From: Phycisphaerae bacterium
GTDB taxonomy: Bacteria > Planctomycetota > Phycisphaerae > Tepidisphaerales > Tepidisphaeraceae
NCBI GenBank assembly: GCA_025924315.1
Contig: JAICIO010000043.1
Location: 1 to 43,854, forward strand
Direction: 5' to 3'
DNA: 43,854 nt
Position numbers and translations under genes: made by a program. Positions 23,433 to 32,721 of this stretch are shown piece after piece. The notes under the pieces were generated by a model that did no database searches, was not told the DNA's origin, and saw only the letters and a program-made list of their open reading frames with translations. Numbering within the stretch: position 1 is the first letter of the stretch; the number at the start of each line of letters is the position of its first letter.

Positions 23433-24464
23433 TCACTTGAAGTTCGTGACATCGTCACACTTTTGGATGTCGGATTCCTGGAAGGTGACGGGAAGCGGCT
23501 TACCCGGGTAGTACTGCGGACCGAAGAAGCCGTCCTGGCCGGCGCTCCAGAGAATGAAGGGCAGTTCGCACTTGGGCGATTCGTTCGTATTGATCCCGCC
23601 GTCGGGCGCGGCGCCGGCGCCGTTGCTCACGTCGCCGAGCATCGACTGCATGCGCTTGAGCGCATCGAGGCTGTTGGTCGCAAGTGTTTCACCCGATCCA
23701 CCCGCGACGATGCCCATGTCCGCATCGCGGAGAAACAGCGAGAGGTTGTCGTTCGCGTTGTACATCGCCAGAGCATTCTGCGCGATGTACTGGTTCGGCT
23801 GATGGATGTCCGGCTTTTTCGGAAGGGCTGGAAAATACGCGATCGGGTGATCGTTCATGTCGAGGATCGCGACCCCCTGCGTTTTGAACTTGTCGATCTG
23901 AAGATACGGCCCCCAGACTTTGGTTCCGCGAGTCGTGCGGAAACCGGGGCCGTCCTTCCCGTCGTTCACGTCGTACGCCGCCCAGTCGACTCCAGGCGGC
24001 GGGATGGTCGTCGTTTTAATGCAGACGTACGTTTGCCCGTTGAGCGCTGCGGGTTGGCGAACGGAATCGCCCGGCTTGTATGTCTTCGCCGTGTAGGCAG
24101 GCGGGTCGTTCGGATCGAGCGTGGGTGGCGTCGGCGGCGCGGGCGCCGGATCGATGATGCCGTTGCCGAACGGGCCCATGAGCGATCGGCCGAGCACCGC
24201 GAAGCCGGTGTTCGGGACATCGACGCGCGGATAATCGCCGAAGTCCGTGCGGAACGCTTCGAGTCCGGTGCTGATCGCCTGCAGATCCGCCGCCTGGCGC
24301 ACCTTCTGTCCGCTGCGGTAGGCCTTGAAGATCAGCGGCAGGCCAATGCCGGCCAGCAGCGCAATGATCGCCATCACCACCATCAACTCGACGAGCGTGA
24401 AGGCGAAGGTCTGGCGGCGATTACTTGACGCTACCGAAGCTGCAGATGTCATCATCGGTTCCAT
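23433..24464 (-). CDS. GspG-like pseudopilin (A-FTLVE type)
   Basis: The protein has 343 residues. The leader MEPMMTSAASVASSNRRQTFA precedes FTLVELMVVMAIIALLAGIGLPL, with Ala at -1 and Glu at +5. The sequence after the helix, ADLQAISTGLEAFRTDFGDYP, is typical of GspG-type pseudopilins. Near the end LPFILWSAGQDGFFGPQYYPG takes the place of the usual Ca-loop. Starts at 24464, 24455 and 24452 are all possible. The first overlaps the upstream gene by 44 bases. Several such proteins in one operon suggest either alternative major subunits or specialised minor subunits. Confidence 0.8.
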   Translation of the reverse strand: MEPMMTSAASVASSNRRQTFAFTLVELMVVMAIIALLAGIGLPLIFKAYRSGQKVRQAADLQAISTGLEAFRTDFGDYPRVDVPNTGFAVLGRSLMGPFGNGIIDPAPAPPTPPTLDPNDPPAYTAKTYKPGDSVRQPAALNGQTYVCIKTTTIPPPGVDWAAYDVNDGKDGPGFRTTRGTKVWGPYLQIDKFKTQGVAILDMNDHPIAYFPALPKKPDIHQPNQYIAQNALAMYNANDNLSLFLRDADMGIVAGGSGETLATNSLDALKRMQSMLGDVSNGAGAAPDGGINTNESPKCELPFILWSAGQDGFFGPQYYPGKPLPVTFQESDIQKCDDVTNFK

Positions 24465-25512
24465 AAACGCGGTCCGCTCCGGCGCTAATGAGAATGTACT
24501 GATCCTTCTGCCGCGCCGTATCCTGGATTGACGGGTTAGAGAAGTAGTTGAACGCGTTGTACGGATACTGATATCCGGTTGCGCCCTTATCCATCGTGGC
24601 GGTTAACAGGACGGTGCTGAGCCCGTGACGCCGATCTTCGGTTGCGGCAAGCGTCGGCACATAATCGGCTTCGCGAACGGTCTTGTCTTCGCCAATGGAT
24701 CGCGTGCGACCACCTGAACTCGTTTGCGTGGTGTAAGCGATGTACTGACTGATATCGTATTGGCCAACGCGCGCCGGAGGCGTGCCGGTGTTGTCCGTGA
24801 TGATCGAGTTGTCCGCCGGCGTCCAGTTCGCCCGCAGCAGTCCTGAAGCGGCGCCGACGCGTGCGCGGAGGTAAAGAATCGGCATCGGCGAGGGAAACGT
24901 GTCGACGAATTCCGGGATCTTCGAGTCGAGCGCCGTGCCTGCCTGGTCTTGATATTGGCCCGTCTTGCCGTTGGCAGAATCACGCCAGAACAGATTGGCG
25001 GTATCGATGTACGGATCGTAGTGCTTGGGATTCAGCACGTTCAGACTGTTGGGTCCGCGGCCGACGCTGGTCGGATCATAGACCAGCGAGGGCGCCAAAG
25101 CTGTTCCACCCACGCGGAACCCGCCCAGCAGGCCGAGCACGAGATTTTCGGACATCGTAATGCTGCCTTGATCGACGGTGGCTATGTCGTAACCCGCGCT
25201 GGCTGACAAGGTTTGAAATCCGCCCGGGAAAGGCGTGCCGGGGCCGACGGTGGGTCCGGGTGTTCCTCCGGAAAGAGCGTTATCGATTTCGTGAAACGTC
25301 AGTGGCCCGGGATACCCGTGAAAATCGCCGTAATATCGGTTGATCGCCCCATCGAGCTGAGAGATGAAGTTCTTCGTATTCGCGGTCTGCGCACTTCGGC
25401 GAATCTTGCTCACCACCGGAATGGCGATCGCCATCAACACGGCGATGATCGCGATCACAACCACCAGTTCCGTCAGACTGAATCCTCGGCGCGAGGTCGT
25501 GCGGTGACGCAT
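24421..25512 (-). CDS. GspG-like pseudopilin (G-FSLTE type), first in the pseudopilin series
   Basis: From the ATG at 25512 the protein has 363 residues. This start gives a normal short leader MRHRTTSRRG and has GGGAG about ten bases upstream. An ATG at 25566 would add 18 residues and nearly abut the gspF stop. The signature is G-FSLTELVVVIAIIAVLMAIAI with Glu at +5. SQLDGAINRYYGDFHGYPGP after the helix resembles GspG. The C-terminal QYILISAGADRVYGTDDDICSF matches the classical GspG Asp-rich Ca site best of the four. I therefore consider it the best candidate for the main subunit. It directly follows gspF in the operon. Confidence 0.82.
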   Translation of the reverse strand: MRHRTTSRRGFSLTELVVVIAIIAVLMAIAIPVVSKIRRSAQTANTKNFISQLDGAINRYYGDFHGYPGPLTFHEIDNALSGGTPGPTVGPGTPFPGGFQTLSASAGYDIATVDQGSITMSENLVLGLLGGFRVGGTALAPSLVYDPTSVGRGPNSLNVLNPKHYDPYIDTANLFWRDSANGKTGQYQDQAGTALDSKIPEFVDTFPSPMPILYLRARVGAASGLLRANWTPADNSIITDNTGTPPARVGQYDISQYIAYTTQTSSGGRTRSIGEDKTVREADYVPTLAATEDRRHGLSTVLLTATMDKGATGYQYPYNAFNYFSNPSIQDTARQKDQYILISAGADRVYGTDDDICSFGSVK

Positions 25513-25571
25513 GCGGGTCTCACTCCCGGTTAGCAAGATCCCGGCGCGCCGGGACTCTTGAATCATCTTCT

Positions 25572-26849
25572 TTACTTCTTCGCACTCGGCGACGACACGC
25601 TTTGGATCAGGCTGATCATCGGTGCGAACAGCGCGACGACGATGAAGCCGACGATCACGCCCAGCACCACCACCATGACCGGTTCCAGAATCGAGATCAA
25701 CGAGCCGACCAGCACGTCCACGTCATTGTCGTAGTTGTCGGCAACCTTGATCAGCATCTTGTCGAGGTCGCCGGTTTCTTCGCCGACGTCCACCATGTTC
25801 ACCACGATCGCGTCGCAGACTTTCGTCGCGCGAAGCGGGTCGGCCATCGATTCGCCTTCGCGAATCGCGTCGTGCACTTTCGCGAGAGCGCGGCTGTAGA
25901 CTTCGTTGCCGCAGGTTTCCTTGGTGATGTTGATGGCGTCGAGAATCGGCACACCGGCGCTGATCAGCGTTCCCAGCGTACGCGTGAATCGCGCGATGGC
26001 GGTCTTGCCCAGGATGGCCCCGAGAATCGGGATCTTGAGCTTCACCATATCGACGAAATATTTCCCGCCTTCGCTGATGCGGATCAGCTTGATCAGCAGG
26101 ATGAGCGCAATCGGCGAGAAGAGCACGTAGGCCCAGCCATAATCCTGTGCAAACCATCGACTGATGACCAGCAGCAGCTTCGTCACGCCCGGCAGTTCGG
26201 TCTTGAAGTCCTTAAAGATCGTTTCGAACTTCGGGATCACGAACACCATGATCATCGAGACGATACCGATGGCGATCGAGATGACGACGATCGGATAGAT
26301 CATCGCCCCGATCACCTTCTTCTTGAGCTTGGCAGCCTTTTCCATGAAGTCGGCCAAGCGCGAGAGGATGATGTCGAGCACACCGCCGGCCTCACCGGCG
26401 TTGATCATGTTCACGTAGAGCTTGTCGAATGCTTTGGGATAGTTGGCCATCGCGTCGGAGAGCGTTCCACCGCCTTCGACTTCGTCCGCCACGCCACCGA
26501 TGATTGCTTTGAGCAGGCCGGGCTTCTGCTGTTGCTCGAGAATCTGCAGCGAGCGCAAGATCGGCAAGCCGGCGTCCTGAAGCGTCGAAAGCTGACGCGT
26601 AAAACCCACCAACTGCTTTCGCGGAACGCCGCCGATCGAAATCGGCATCTTGCGCTTCGGCGTCAGCACCGTCTCGTCGGCTTCCTTCTTCTTGCTGGCT
26701 TTCTTTTTTCCCGCTTTTTCGCGGACTTTGGTGGGAAAATAGCCCTTTCCGCGGATCTTGGCGATCGCCTCTTCCGAACTGGTTGCCTCGACTTCGTCTT
26801 TAACTTCCTGGCCCGAAGAATTCATCGCCTCGTATGCGTACATGGGCAT
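25572..26849 (-). CDS. gspF: GspF/PilC inner-membrane platform protein
   Basis: The protein has 425 residues, the usual GspF length. It has the N-terminal MYAYEAMNSSGQEVKDEVEA segment, a Lys-rich linker (GKKKASKKKEAD), and two GspF domains. The first carries FTRQLSTLQDAGLPILRSL and the second FTRTLGTLISAGVPILDAI. Each is followed by membrane helices (KKKVIGAMIYPIVVISIAIG, then the C-terminal VVVLGVIVGFIVVALFAPM). GspF couples the cytoplasmic ATPase to pseudopilus assembly. The ATG at 26849 is preceded by GGAG about eight bases away. It is the first gene of the minus-strand pseudopilin operon. Confidence 0.95.
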   Translation of the reverse strand: MPMYAYEAMNSSGQEVKDEVEATSSEEAIAKIRGKGYFPTKVREKAGKKKASKKKEADETVLTPKRKMPISIGGVPRKQLVGFTRQLSTLQDAGLPILRSLQILEQQQKPGLLKAIIGGVADEVEGGGTLSDAMANYPKAFDKLYVNMINAGEAGGVLDIILSRLADFMEKAAKLKKKVIGAMIYPIVVISIAIGIVSMIMVFVIPKFETIFKDFKTELPGVTKLLLVISRWFAQDYGWAYVLFSPIALILLIKLIRISEGGKYFVDMVKLKIPILGAILGKTAIARFTRTLGTLISAGVPILDAINITKETCGNEVYSRALAKVHDAIREGESMADPLRATKVCDAIVVNMVDVGEETGDLDKMLIKVADNYDNDVDVLVGSLISILEPVMVVVLGVIVGFIVVALFAPMISLIQSVSSPSAKK

Positions 26850-26896
26850 AGACAGACTCCGTCTCTTATAGGTATGTGCCCGTTATTCTACGCGTT

Positions 26897-26909
26897 GTCC
26901 ACTGTGGAC
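26897..26909. promoter_or_regulatory. operator-like palindrome in divergent intergenic region
   Basis: GTCCAC T GTGGAC is a perfect 13-nt palindrome in the 113-base gap between the divergent gspF operon and the membrane protein gene at 26963. Such a site could bind a dimeric regulator of one or both genes. Nothing else supports this, and I could not define a convincing promoter around it. Confidence 0.25.
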
Positions 26910-26962
26910 TCTACCCCGCGAATTCGATTAGAAGAGACGCACAATTCCCGGGTGCGAACCGC

Positions 26963-28321
26963 ATGGCCACCTTCCCCGATCCGCATTTAGCGCCGCTGGT
27001 CGCCAGGACCGGCGATCGAGGCGCCCGGCGAGTTGTCTGGGCCGGCGGACTGCTCCTCACCGCGATCAACCTTTTTTATATCGCCATTTTCAGCAGGCCT
27101 GTCCCGATCGGGGACGATTTTCTCGTCGTCGCGCCCATGACCGGCGCGGTCGGCCTGCTCCGCTGGTGCTGGGAGCAGTACAACTACCATCGCTTTCCAC
27201 TCGCGAAGCTGATCTTTTTTTGCTGCCTGAAGTTATCGCACTGGGATTTCCGGGTGCCGATGGTGCTCAGTGCCCTGCTACTGGGCGCGTGCGGCATCGG
27301 GCTGGCCGAGGCGGCGCGACATCTCCGCGGAAAAATGCGCTACACGGACCTATTTTTTCCGCTGATCTTTTCGCACGGCGGGCACGCGGTCAATTTGCTC
27401 CTCGCATTTAATCTGAATCTGGTGCTCCCGGCCTTTTGCATCACCCTGACGTTATTTTTCGTGTCGCAGATGCGCGACCCCTCGCGCCCGGCGCCGGTTT
27501 GGCAACTGGCCGTTTGCCTGGTTTGCCTCGGGATGATGGGCGGGTTCGGCCTGCCGTTTCTGCTGAGCTTCGGGTGCTGGTTCATCTATCTCGGGATCCG
27601 CAGCGCAAAGCTTCGCGGCTTGAGCTTGATCAGCGGGTTCTGCGTACTTGGGGCGCTCGCTCTTCAGTTCGTCACGTACAAACCGCCGACGGACGTCCCG
27701 GCGATCCAGAGCCCCACCGATTCGATCCGCACGGGGCTCGAGGTACTGAGCACGTGCTTTGGCACCGCCGCGAAGAAGGGTTGGATCTTGACCCACGGGC
27801 TCACCGGCGCACTCTCGCTCTGCCTGGTTGTCGCAACGGCGGCGGTGGCGCTGCGCGCCTTGGGCCGCGATTCAACCGAGCGTCCGCGCGTCGCAGGGTT
27901 CCTCATTTTCCTCGCTGGTCTCGTGGGCCTCATGCTCGGCATCGGCTGGAGCCGCGCCGGATTCGGACCGTGGTATGGCTTTCAGGCGCGATACACGTCG
28001 CTCGCGACACCATTGCTCGCCTGCATGTACCTCGTCGCGGCGCGGTACCTGCCGGACCGATTCAAGGCGCGCACGTCGCTCGTGCTGTTCATCTTCGCGA
28101 TCGGGCTTTACGTCGCGCACATTCCCCCCGGCATCCATTTCGGCCACGGCGAAGCGCTGATGCTCGACAACTTCACAAACGACGTTCGCGCCGGCGTCCC
28201 GCGCGAGGTCTTGCTGGAGCGCTATACCGACCAATTTCTCGTGAAACGCGCGGAGTTGAACAAGGACTTCCAAAATCTTCGCGCCGCGGGACTGGAACCC
28301 TTCCGCGAGATCAAGGATTGA
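26963..28321 (+). CDS. multi-pass membrane protein, GT-C-like, unknown specificity
   Basis: The product has 452 residues from the ATG at 26963. The open frame extends upstream to 26876, but the extra part does not look coding. There is one helix after a short cytoplasmic start, then FSRPVPIGDDFLVV with paired acidic residues (DD) in the first external loop, as in GT-C transferases and their relatives. RWCWEQYNYHRFPLAKLIF follows, and then about eight further helices. The C-terminal 60 residues are soluble. I cannot name donor or acceptor, and a non-enzymatic role in surface polysaccharide handling is possible. It is divergent from gspF and its 3' end overlaps the convergent phosphatase gene by 11 bases. 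Confidence 0.7.
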   Translation: MATFPDPHLAPLVARTGDRGARRVVWAGGLLLTAINLFYIAIFSRPVPIGDDFLVVAPMTGAVGLLRWCWEQYNYHRFPLAKLIFFCCLKLSHWDFRVPMVLSALLLGACGIGLAEAARHLRGKMRYTDLFFPLIFSHGGHAVNLLLAFNLNLVLPAFCITLTLFFVSQMRDPSRPAPVWQLAVCLVCLGMMGGFGLPFLLSFGCWFIYLGIRSAKLRGLSLISGFCVLGALALQFVTYKPPTDVPAIQSPTDSIRTGLEVLSTCFGTAAKKGWILTHGLTGALSLCLVVATAAVALRALGRDSTERPRVAGFLIFLAGLVGLMLGIGWSRAGFGPWYGFQARYTSLATPLLACMYLVAARYLPDRFKARTSLVLFIFAIGLYVAHIPPGIHFGHGEALMLDNFTNDVRAGVPREVLLERYTDQFLVKRAELNKDFQNLRAAGLEPFREIKD

Positions 28322-31300
28322 CGGGCTCAATCAGAAGATCGACGAGTCGTTCGTCTTCGGCGGTCTCGATTGGGTTTGACGGAACGTTCGGTGACAGCGC
28401 GGCGGACGTCTCAAACGACGATGGCCCCGTCGGCACGGTCACCTGCTGACCAAAATTTGCCGCGAGGATGTTGAAATCGATGAGTGTGATCGTGCCATCG
28501 GTGCTGTAGTCGTAATTGCCCTGGGTGAAGGTCTGGGCGCTCTTCCCGAAATTGGCCGCGAGGAGGTTGAAGTCGGTGATCTCAACCTGCCCGCTACGGT
28601 TGCCATCGCCGGCGAGGACGAAGAAATCGAACCCGCCGTCGCTTGCAATCGCATTCCCCGCCGCGTCGGTCACGCCTGTGGTGATGAGTTTGCCGTGATA
28701 TGTTCCATTGGCGATCGGACTGGCATACATGTACATCGCGACATCCCCGGGACCGTACGTTTTCGTCACGTTGCTCGTCGACAGATCGCTGGTATCACCC
28801 TGCTTGCGAACCGAGAGATCCTCCACGCCGAGCGAGCCCGAGACATCTTCATTGAACGAGAATGAAATGCTGTGGCTGGTCTGATAACTGAAGACACCGG
28901 CCGCGACGGTCGGCGCGGCCGTGTCGATCACGAGCGCCAGCGCCGTCGAGATCGCGCTGACATTCCCCGCGGCGTCGGTCGCTCTCGCGGTGATCTGACG
29001 TGTGCCGTCGACAAGAGCGGTTGACGTTATCTGCCACGCGCCCGTCGCTGCGGCCGCGGTCGCGCTTCCGACCTGCGTGCCGTCACTGAAGAGTTTCACC
29101 GTCGAACCCGGCTCGGCCGTCCCAGTGAACGTCGGCGTTTTGATCTTCGTGATGTTGTCGCTCGAGCTGATCCCGGTGTCGCTGGCATCGGTCAGGTCCG
29201 GCGTGCTGGGCGCGTTCGGAGCACCCGTGTCGAACAAGCCGTCCATCTTCAAATCAAAACTGATGTCGGAACTGTCTGGCACAGACTGATGGACCTCGAC
29301 CGCGATGACGTTTGCGCCATTCACCAGTGCGCTCGCGTCGATCGGAATGTCGTGGAACGTTGATTCATCCGCGCCGCCGATCGTGTTCACCGCCTGCGTC
29401 AGATAATCGATCGTGCCCGTCGGCATGTTGTAACGCGCCACTTCCGTGCCATTGATGTAGATCACCGCCCCGTCGTCAATGAGCAGACTCAGATCCAGGC
29501 CCGACAGCGCCGCGGCGCTGGTGACGTTGAACGATCGGCGGAAATACGTGGTGATGTATTTGTTGTTGGGATCGGGCCCAGAGTAAACGCGCGTCGCTTC
29601 GTCGCCATCGCCGTAGCCGAGCTGTGCGGGACCGGATGCCCATGACGAATCGTCGAAGCCGAGGTTTCGCCACGTCGTGCCGAGATTCTCTCCCGTGTCG
29701 CGATATTTCCAGACGGAACCGGCCGGGAAAATGTTGCTGCGTGTCACGTCGTCGTCGTGAATGGTGACGGTATCGCTCCACCGCGTCGCGACGTTGTAGG
29801 CGCTGCTGGGCGCGAGCGTGAGCGTGACGGTCTCATCCGTTTCGCCGATCGAATCGTTGATGACGTTGATCGGAATGTTGACCGAACTTTGCCCCGCCGG
29901 GATGGTCGCGGAAGTCGTGAGCGTCTGATAGTCGCTGCCGTTCGTCGCGGTGCCGGCGATCGTGTAGTTCACCACGAGCGCGTTCGTCGTGCTGCCCGCG
30001 CGCGTAAGGGTAAACGTGCCGTTGTCGGAGGGCTCCGCCGCGCTCGGATCGCTCGCGGTGAGCGTCACATCGTTTCGCGCGTTAGTGGGATCGAGAGTGT
30101 AACGATCTTGCAACACGCCATCGTCCGTATAGAAGTCGAACGTCATCGCCGTGCCCGAGACATTCACCTGCATCGCCCCATATGAGCCAGCCAATTGGTA
30201 CTTACTGACCGAGGGATCGATGTTCACCAGCGGCGTGAGCTCGGCTCCGCCGACGCCATCGACGAAGTATGTCAGCCCACCGACGCTGAGGCGTTCATAA
30301 TCGTGATCGTGCCCGGACAGCACCGCTGTCGCGCCCCACTGCGCGAACGGCCACTGCATCCAATCGTTGTTCCCGTGCGAGCCGGACGAGTACGCGGGAT
30401 GATGGAACATCACGAGCTTGAACGGCTCCGTCGCCGCCGCGAGACCGGCCTGCAGCCAGTTCGCCTGCACCGAGCCGACGTCGTTCCCGTCTGGCTCGTT
30501 GCCATCGCTGTTGATGACGAAGACGTGCACCGGCCCTTCGACGTAATCGTAATAGCGCTCGTTGCCGGGGAGATCGAAGTAATTCGTGTACGCGTTCAGC
30601 CGGCCCGGTGTGTCGTCCTGCGCGCCATATTCGTGGTTTCCAATCGTCGGAAAGAATCGGCGTGTCGCGCTGCCGGCGCCGTAGCTGCCCTGGTAGTTAA
30701 AAATATAATCATGGTAGTACTTGCCGACGTTCGCATCGATTGTTGAGGCAAACCCATCTTCGTAATTGTTGTCCCCAAGCGTCGCAATGAAGTCCGGATT
30801 CCAGCCTTTCACCATGTTCGCGACCGCGAGCTCATTTGGGCCATCGAGCCCGTAATCACCAATAACAGCGAACTTGCTCGTGAGAGTTTGTGCCGTATAG
30901 CTGAAGGCGAGGTTGTAGTTCGTCGCGGTCGAGACGCTCGTCACGCGCGCGTAATAGGTTGCGCCCGCAAGCAACCGACCAATGTGCTCATTCGCGCTCC
31001 CCGCGCTGGTCGTCGCGGCGATTGCCGTGCCCGTGCTGTCGAGCAACTGCAGATCCGCATTGGCACTGAGGCCCGTTAGCGTGAGATTGATCGTCCCCGC
31101 CGCGCTCGTCGTGAACTTGATGTAGTCGTTGACGTCGCTCGGCCCAACGCTGTCGCTGATCGACTGCGTGCCGCTTAGCGCGCCGAGGTTGTACGCCTGC
31201 GAAATCGAATCATTCGGCTCGGTGATGGAGAGCAGCACCCGAGCTTCAAGTTGTTCAACGAAATACCGAGGCCCGGCCGCTTCAGCGGCAGGGAAAATGC

Positions 31301-31337
31301 GCGCACGCGCTCGCCTTCTCACCCTTAAACCTTGCAT
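28311..31337 (-). CDS. large exported metallophosphoesterase with dockerin repeats
   Basis: From the ATG at 31337 the protein has 1008 residues. A GTG at 31376 is the longer alternative. The N-terminus is basic and carries VEQLEARVLLS (about 27-37), resembling the LEPR-XLL motif of planctomycete exported proteins. It continues with a pre-peptidase C-terminal-type domain (about 40-147) and a calcineurin-like phosphoesterase (about 155-400). The metal motifs of the latter are VIGDYG, LGDNNYEDG, IGNHEYG, FHHPAYSSGSHG and SGHDHDYERL, of purple-acid-phosphatase type. A Calx-beta domain (about 440-545), a galactose-binding-like region (about 550-715), Ig-like domains with TPTFTGTAEPGSTVKLFSDG, and two dockerin repeats (GDGNRSGQVEITDFNLLAAN and a second copy) follow. 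The likely role is extracellular phosphate scavenging or a surface-attached hydrolase. It is a plausible client of the adjacent secretion genes. Confidence 0.88.
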   Translation of the reverse strand: MQGLRVRRRARARIFPAAEAAGPRYFVEQLEARVLLSITEPNDSISQAYNLGALSGTQSISDSVGPSDVNDYIKFTTSAAGTINLTLTGLSANADLQLLDSTGTAIAATTSAGSANEHIGRLLAGATYYARVTSVSTATNYNLAFSYTAQTLTSKFAVIGDYGLDGPNELAVANMVKGWNPDFIATLGDNNYEDGFASTIDANVGKYYHDYIFNYQGSYGAGSATRRFFPTIGNHEYGAQDDTPGRLNAYTNYFDLPGNERYYDYVEGPVHVFVINSDGNEPDGNDVGSVQANWLQAGLAAATEPFKLVMFHHPAYSSGSHGNNDWMQWPFAQWGATAVLSGHDHDYERLSVGGLTYFVDGVGGAELTPLVNIDPSVSKYQLAGSYGAMQVNVSGTAMTFDFYTDDGVLQDRYTLDPTNARNDVTLTASDPSAAEPSDNGTFTLTRAGSTTNALVVNYTIAGTATNGSDYQTLTTSATIPAGQSSVNIPINVINDSIGETDETVTLTLAPSSAYNVATRWSDTVTIHDDDVTRSNIFPAGSVWKYRDTGENLGTTWRNLGFDDSSWASGPAQLGYGDGDEATRVYSGPDPNNKYITTYFRRSFNVTSAAALSGLDLSLLIDDGAVIYINGTEVARYNMPTGTIDYLTQAVNTIGGADESTFHDIPIDASALVNGANVIAVEVHQSVPDSSDISFDLKMDGLFDTGAPNAPSTPDLTDASDTGISSSDNITKIKTPTFTGTAEPGSTVKLFSDGTQVGSATAAAATGAWQITSTALVDGTRQITARATDAAGNVSAISTALALVIDTAAPTVAAGVFSYQTSHSISFSFNEDVSGSLGVEDLSVRKQGDTSDLSTSNVTKTYGPGDVAMYMYASPIANGTYHGKLITTGVTDAAGNAIASDGGFDFFVLAGDGNRSGQVEITDFNLLAANFGKSAQTFTQGNYDYSTDGTITLIDFNILAANFGQQVTVPTGPSSFETSAALSPNVPSNPIETAEDERLVDLLIEPVNP

Positions 31338-31485
31338 TTCTTTCCCAACCTGACAAACGCGCGTGAGGCACGTCACCCACTCACGGAATGAATACGAACC
31401 ATCGTACGATTCGACGCTCCGCGTTCAATCGGTGTTTCCACCGAGTTTCCGCGATTTCTTAAATCGGGTACGATTGCCTCGCTCA

Positions 31486-32721
31486 ATGGCGACGGAAACC
31501 GCATCCATCTCTTCACCGAAATCGGCCGCACCGATCATGCTCCAAATCGAGCAGCCAGCGGAAGGTGCGCTCGAGCTCTCGGTCGTCATTCCGTGCCTGA
31601 ATGAACACGAAACCGTCGGCATCTGCGTGGAAAAAGCGGTCCGCGCCATACGCGAGGCCGGCATCAACGGCGAAGTGATTCTCGCGGACAACGGCAGCAC
31701 CGACGGCTCAATCGAAATCGCCGAGCGCGCCGGCGCGCGACATGTTGCCGTCGCTGCAAAGGGTTACGGCAATGCACTGATGGGCGGGATCAACGCCGCG
31801 CGCGGGCGCTTCATCATCATGGGCGACGCGGACGACAGCTACGATTTCCTGGAAATCCCGAAGTTCGTCCAGAAGTTGCGCAGCGGCAGCGAGCTTGTCC
31901 AAGGTTGCCGCTTGCCTTCCGGTGGCGGAACGATCGCGCCCGGCGCCATGCCGAAACTTCACCGCTGGTGGGGAAACCCGATGTTCTCGTGGCTGGCGCG
32001 ACGATGGTTCGGCGCTCCGATTCACGACGTTTACTGCGGATTGCGCGGATTCACGAAAGATCTTTACCGAAAGCTCGATCAGCGTTGCACAGGAATGGAA
32101 TTCGCCACCGAGATGATCATCAAGGCGAGCCTGTCCCGCGCCGTCATCTCGGAAGTCCCGATCACGCTGCACGTCGATGGTCGCAAGACTCGCGCCCCGC
32201 ATCTCAAAACCTTCCGCGACGGCTGGCGCACGCTGCGGTTCTTCCTGATGTGTAGCCCGCGCTGGCTGTTCCTCATGCCGGGGATGCTGCTCATTCTGAT
32301 GGGTCTCGTCGGCTTCGCGCTCGCGCTGCCCGCGGTCACGATCGGCCGCGCGACGTTCGACGCCCACACGCTGCTCTTCTCGAGCCTCTTCATCCTCTGC
32401 GGATATCAGGCGATCCTCTTCGCCGTGATGGCCAAAACCTTCGCCATCACCGAGGGCCTGCTTCCCGAGGATCCAAAGTTCCTGAGTCTTTTTAGATTTG
32501 TGAATCTTGAGCGCGGCCTGATCTTCGGCGCCCTCAGCTTCGTGATCGGCTGCGCATTACTCGCCGTCGCGATCAACCAATGGCGCGTTCACAACTGGGG
32601 CCGGCTCGATTACGCCCGCACCATGCGCTGGGTCATCCCCGGCACCCTCTTCGCCGCCGTCGGTTTCCAAACTGTCCTCTTCAGCTTCTTCATCAGCATC
32701 CTCGGGCTTCGCCGCAAATGA
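31486..32721 (+). CDS. GT2 family polyprenyl-phosphate glycosyltransferase (DPM1-like) with C-terminal membrane helices
   Basis: The product has 411 residues from the ATG at 31486. The GT-A domain (about 30-260) shows LSVVIPCLNEHETVG, ILADNGSTDGS, GDADDSYDF as the metal-binding DXD region, and the acceptor-side MEFATEMIIKASL followed by VPITLHVDGRKTRAPHLKTF. Four membrane helices then complete the protein. Such enzymes load a nucleotide-activated sugar onto polyprenyl phosphate, and the product is the donor for GT-C enzymes such as those found nearby. The next gene starts within its stop codon (ATGA), followed by two more tightly spaced genes, so the four form one operon. Confidence 0.88.
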   Translation: MATETASISSPKSAAPIMLQIEQPAEGALELSVVIPCLNEHETVGICVEKAVRAIREAGINGEVILADNGSTDGSIEIAERAGARHVAVAAKGYGNALMGGINAARGRFIIMGDADDSYDFLEIPKFVQKLRSGSELVQGCRLPSGGGTIAPGAMPKLHRWWGNPMFSWLARRWFGAPIHDVYCGLRGFTKDLYRKLDQRCTGMEFATEMIIKASLSRAVISEVPITLHVDGRKTRAPHLKTFRDGWRTLRFFLMCSPRWLFLMPGMLLILMGLVGFALALPAVTIGRATFDAHTLLFSSLFILCGYQAILFAVMAKTFAITEGLLPEDPKFLSLFRFVNLERGLIFGALSFVIGCALLAVAINQWRVHNWGRLDYARTMRWVIPGTLFAAVGFQTVLFSFFISILGLRRK

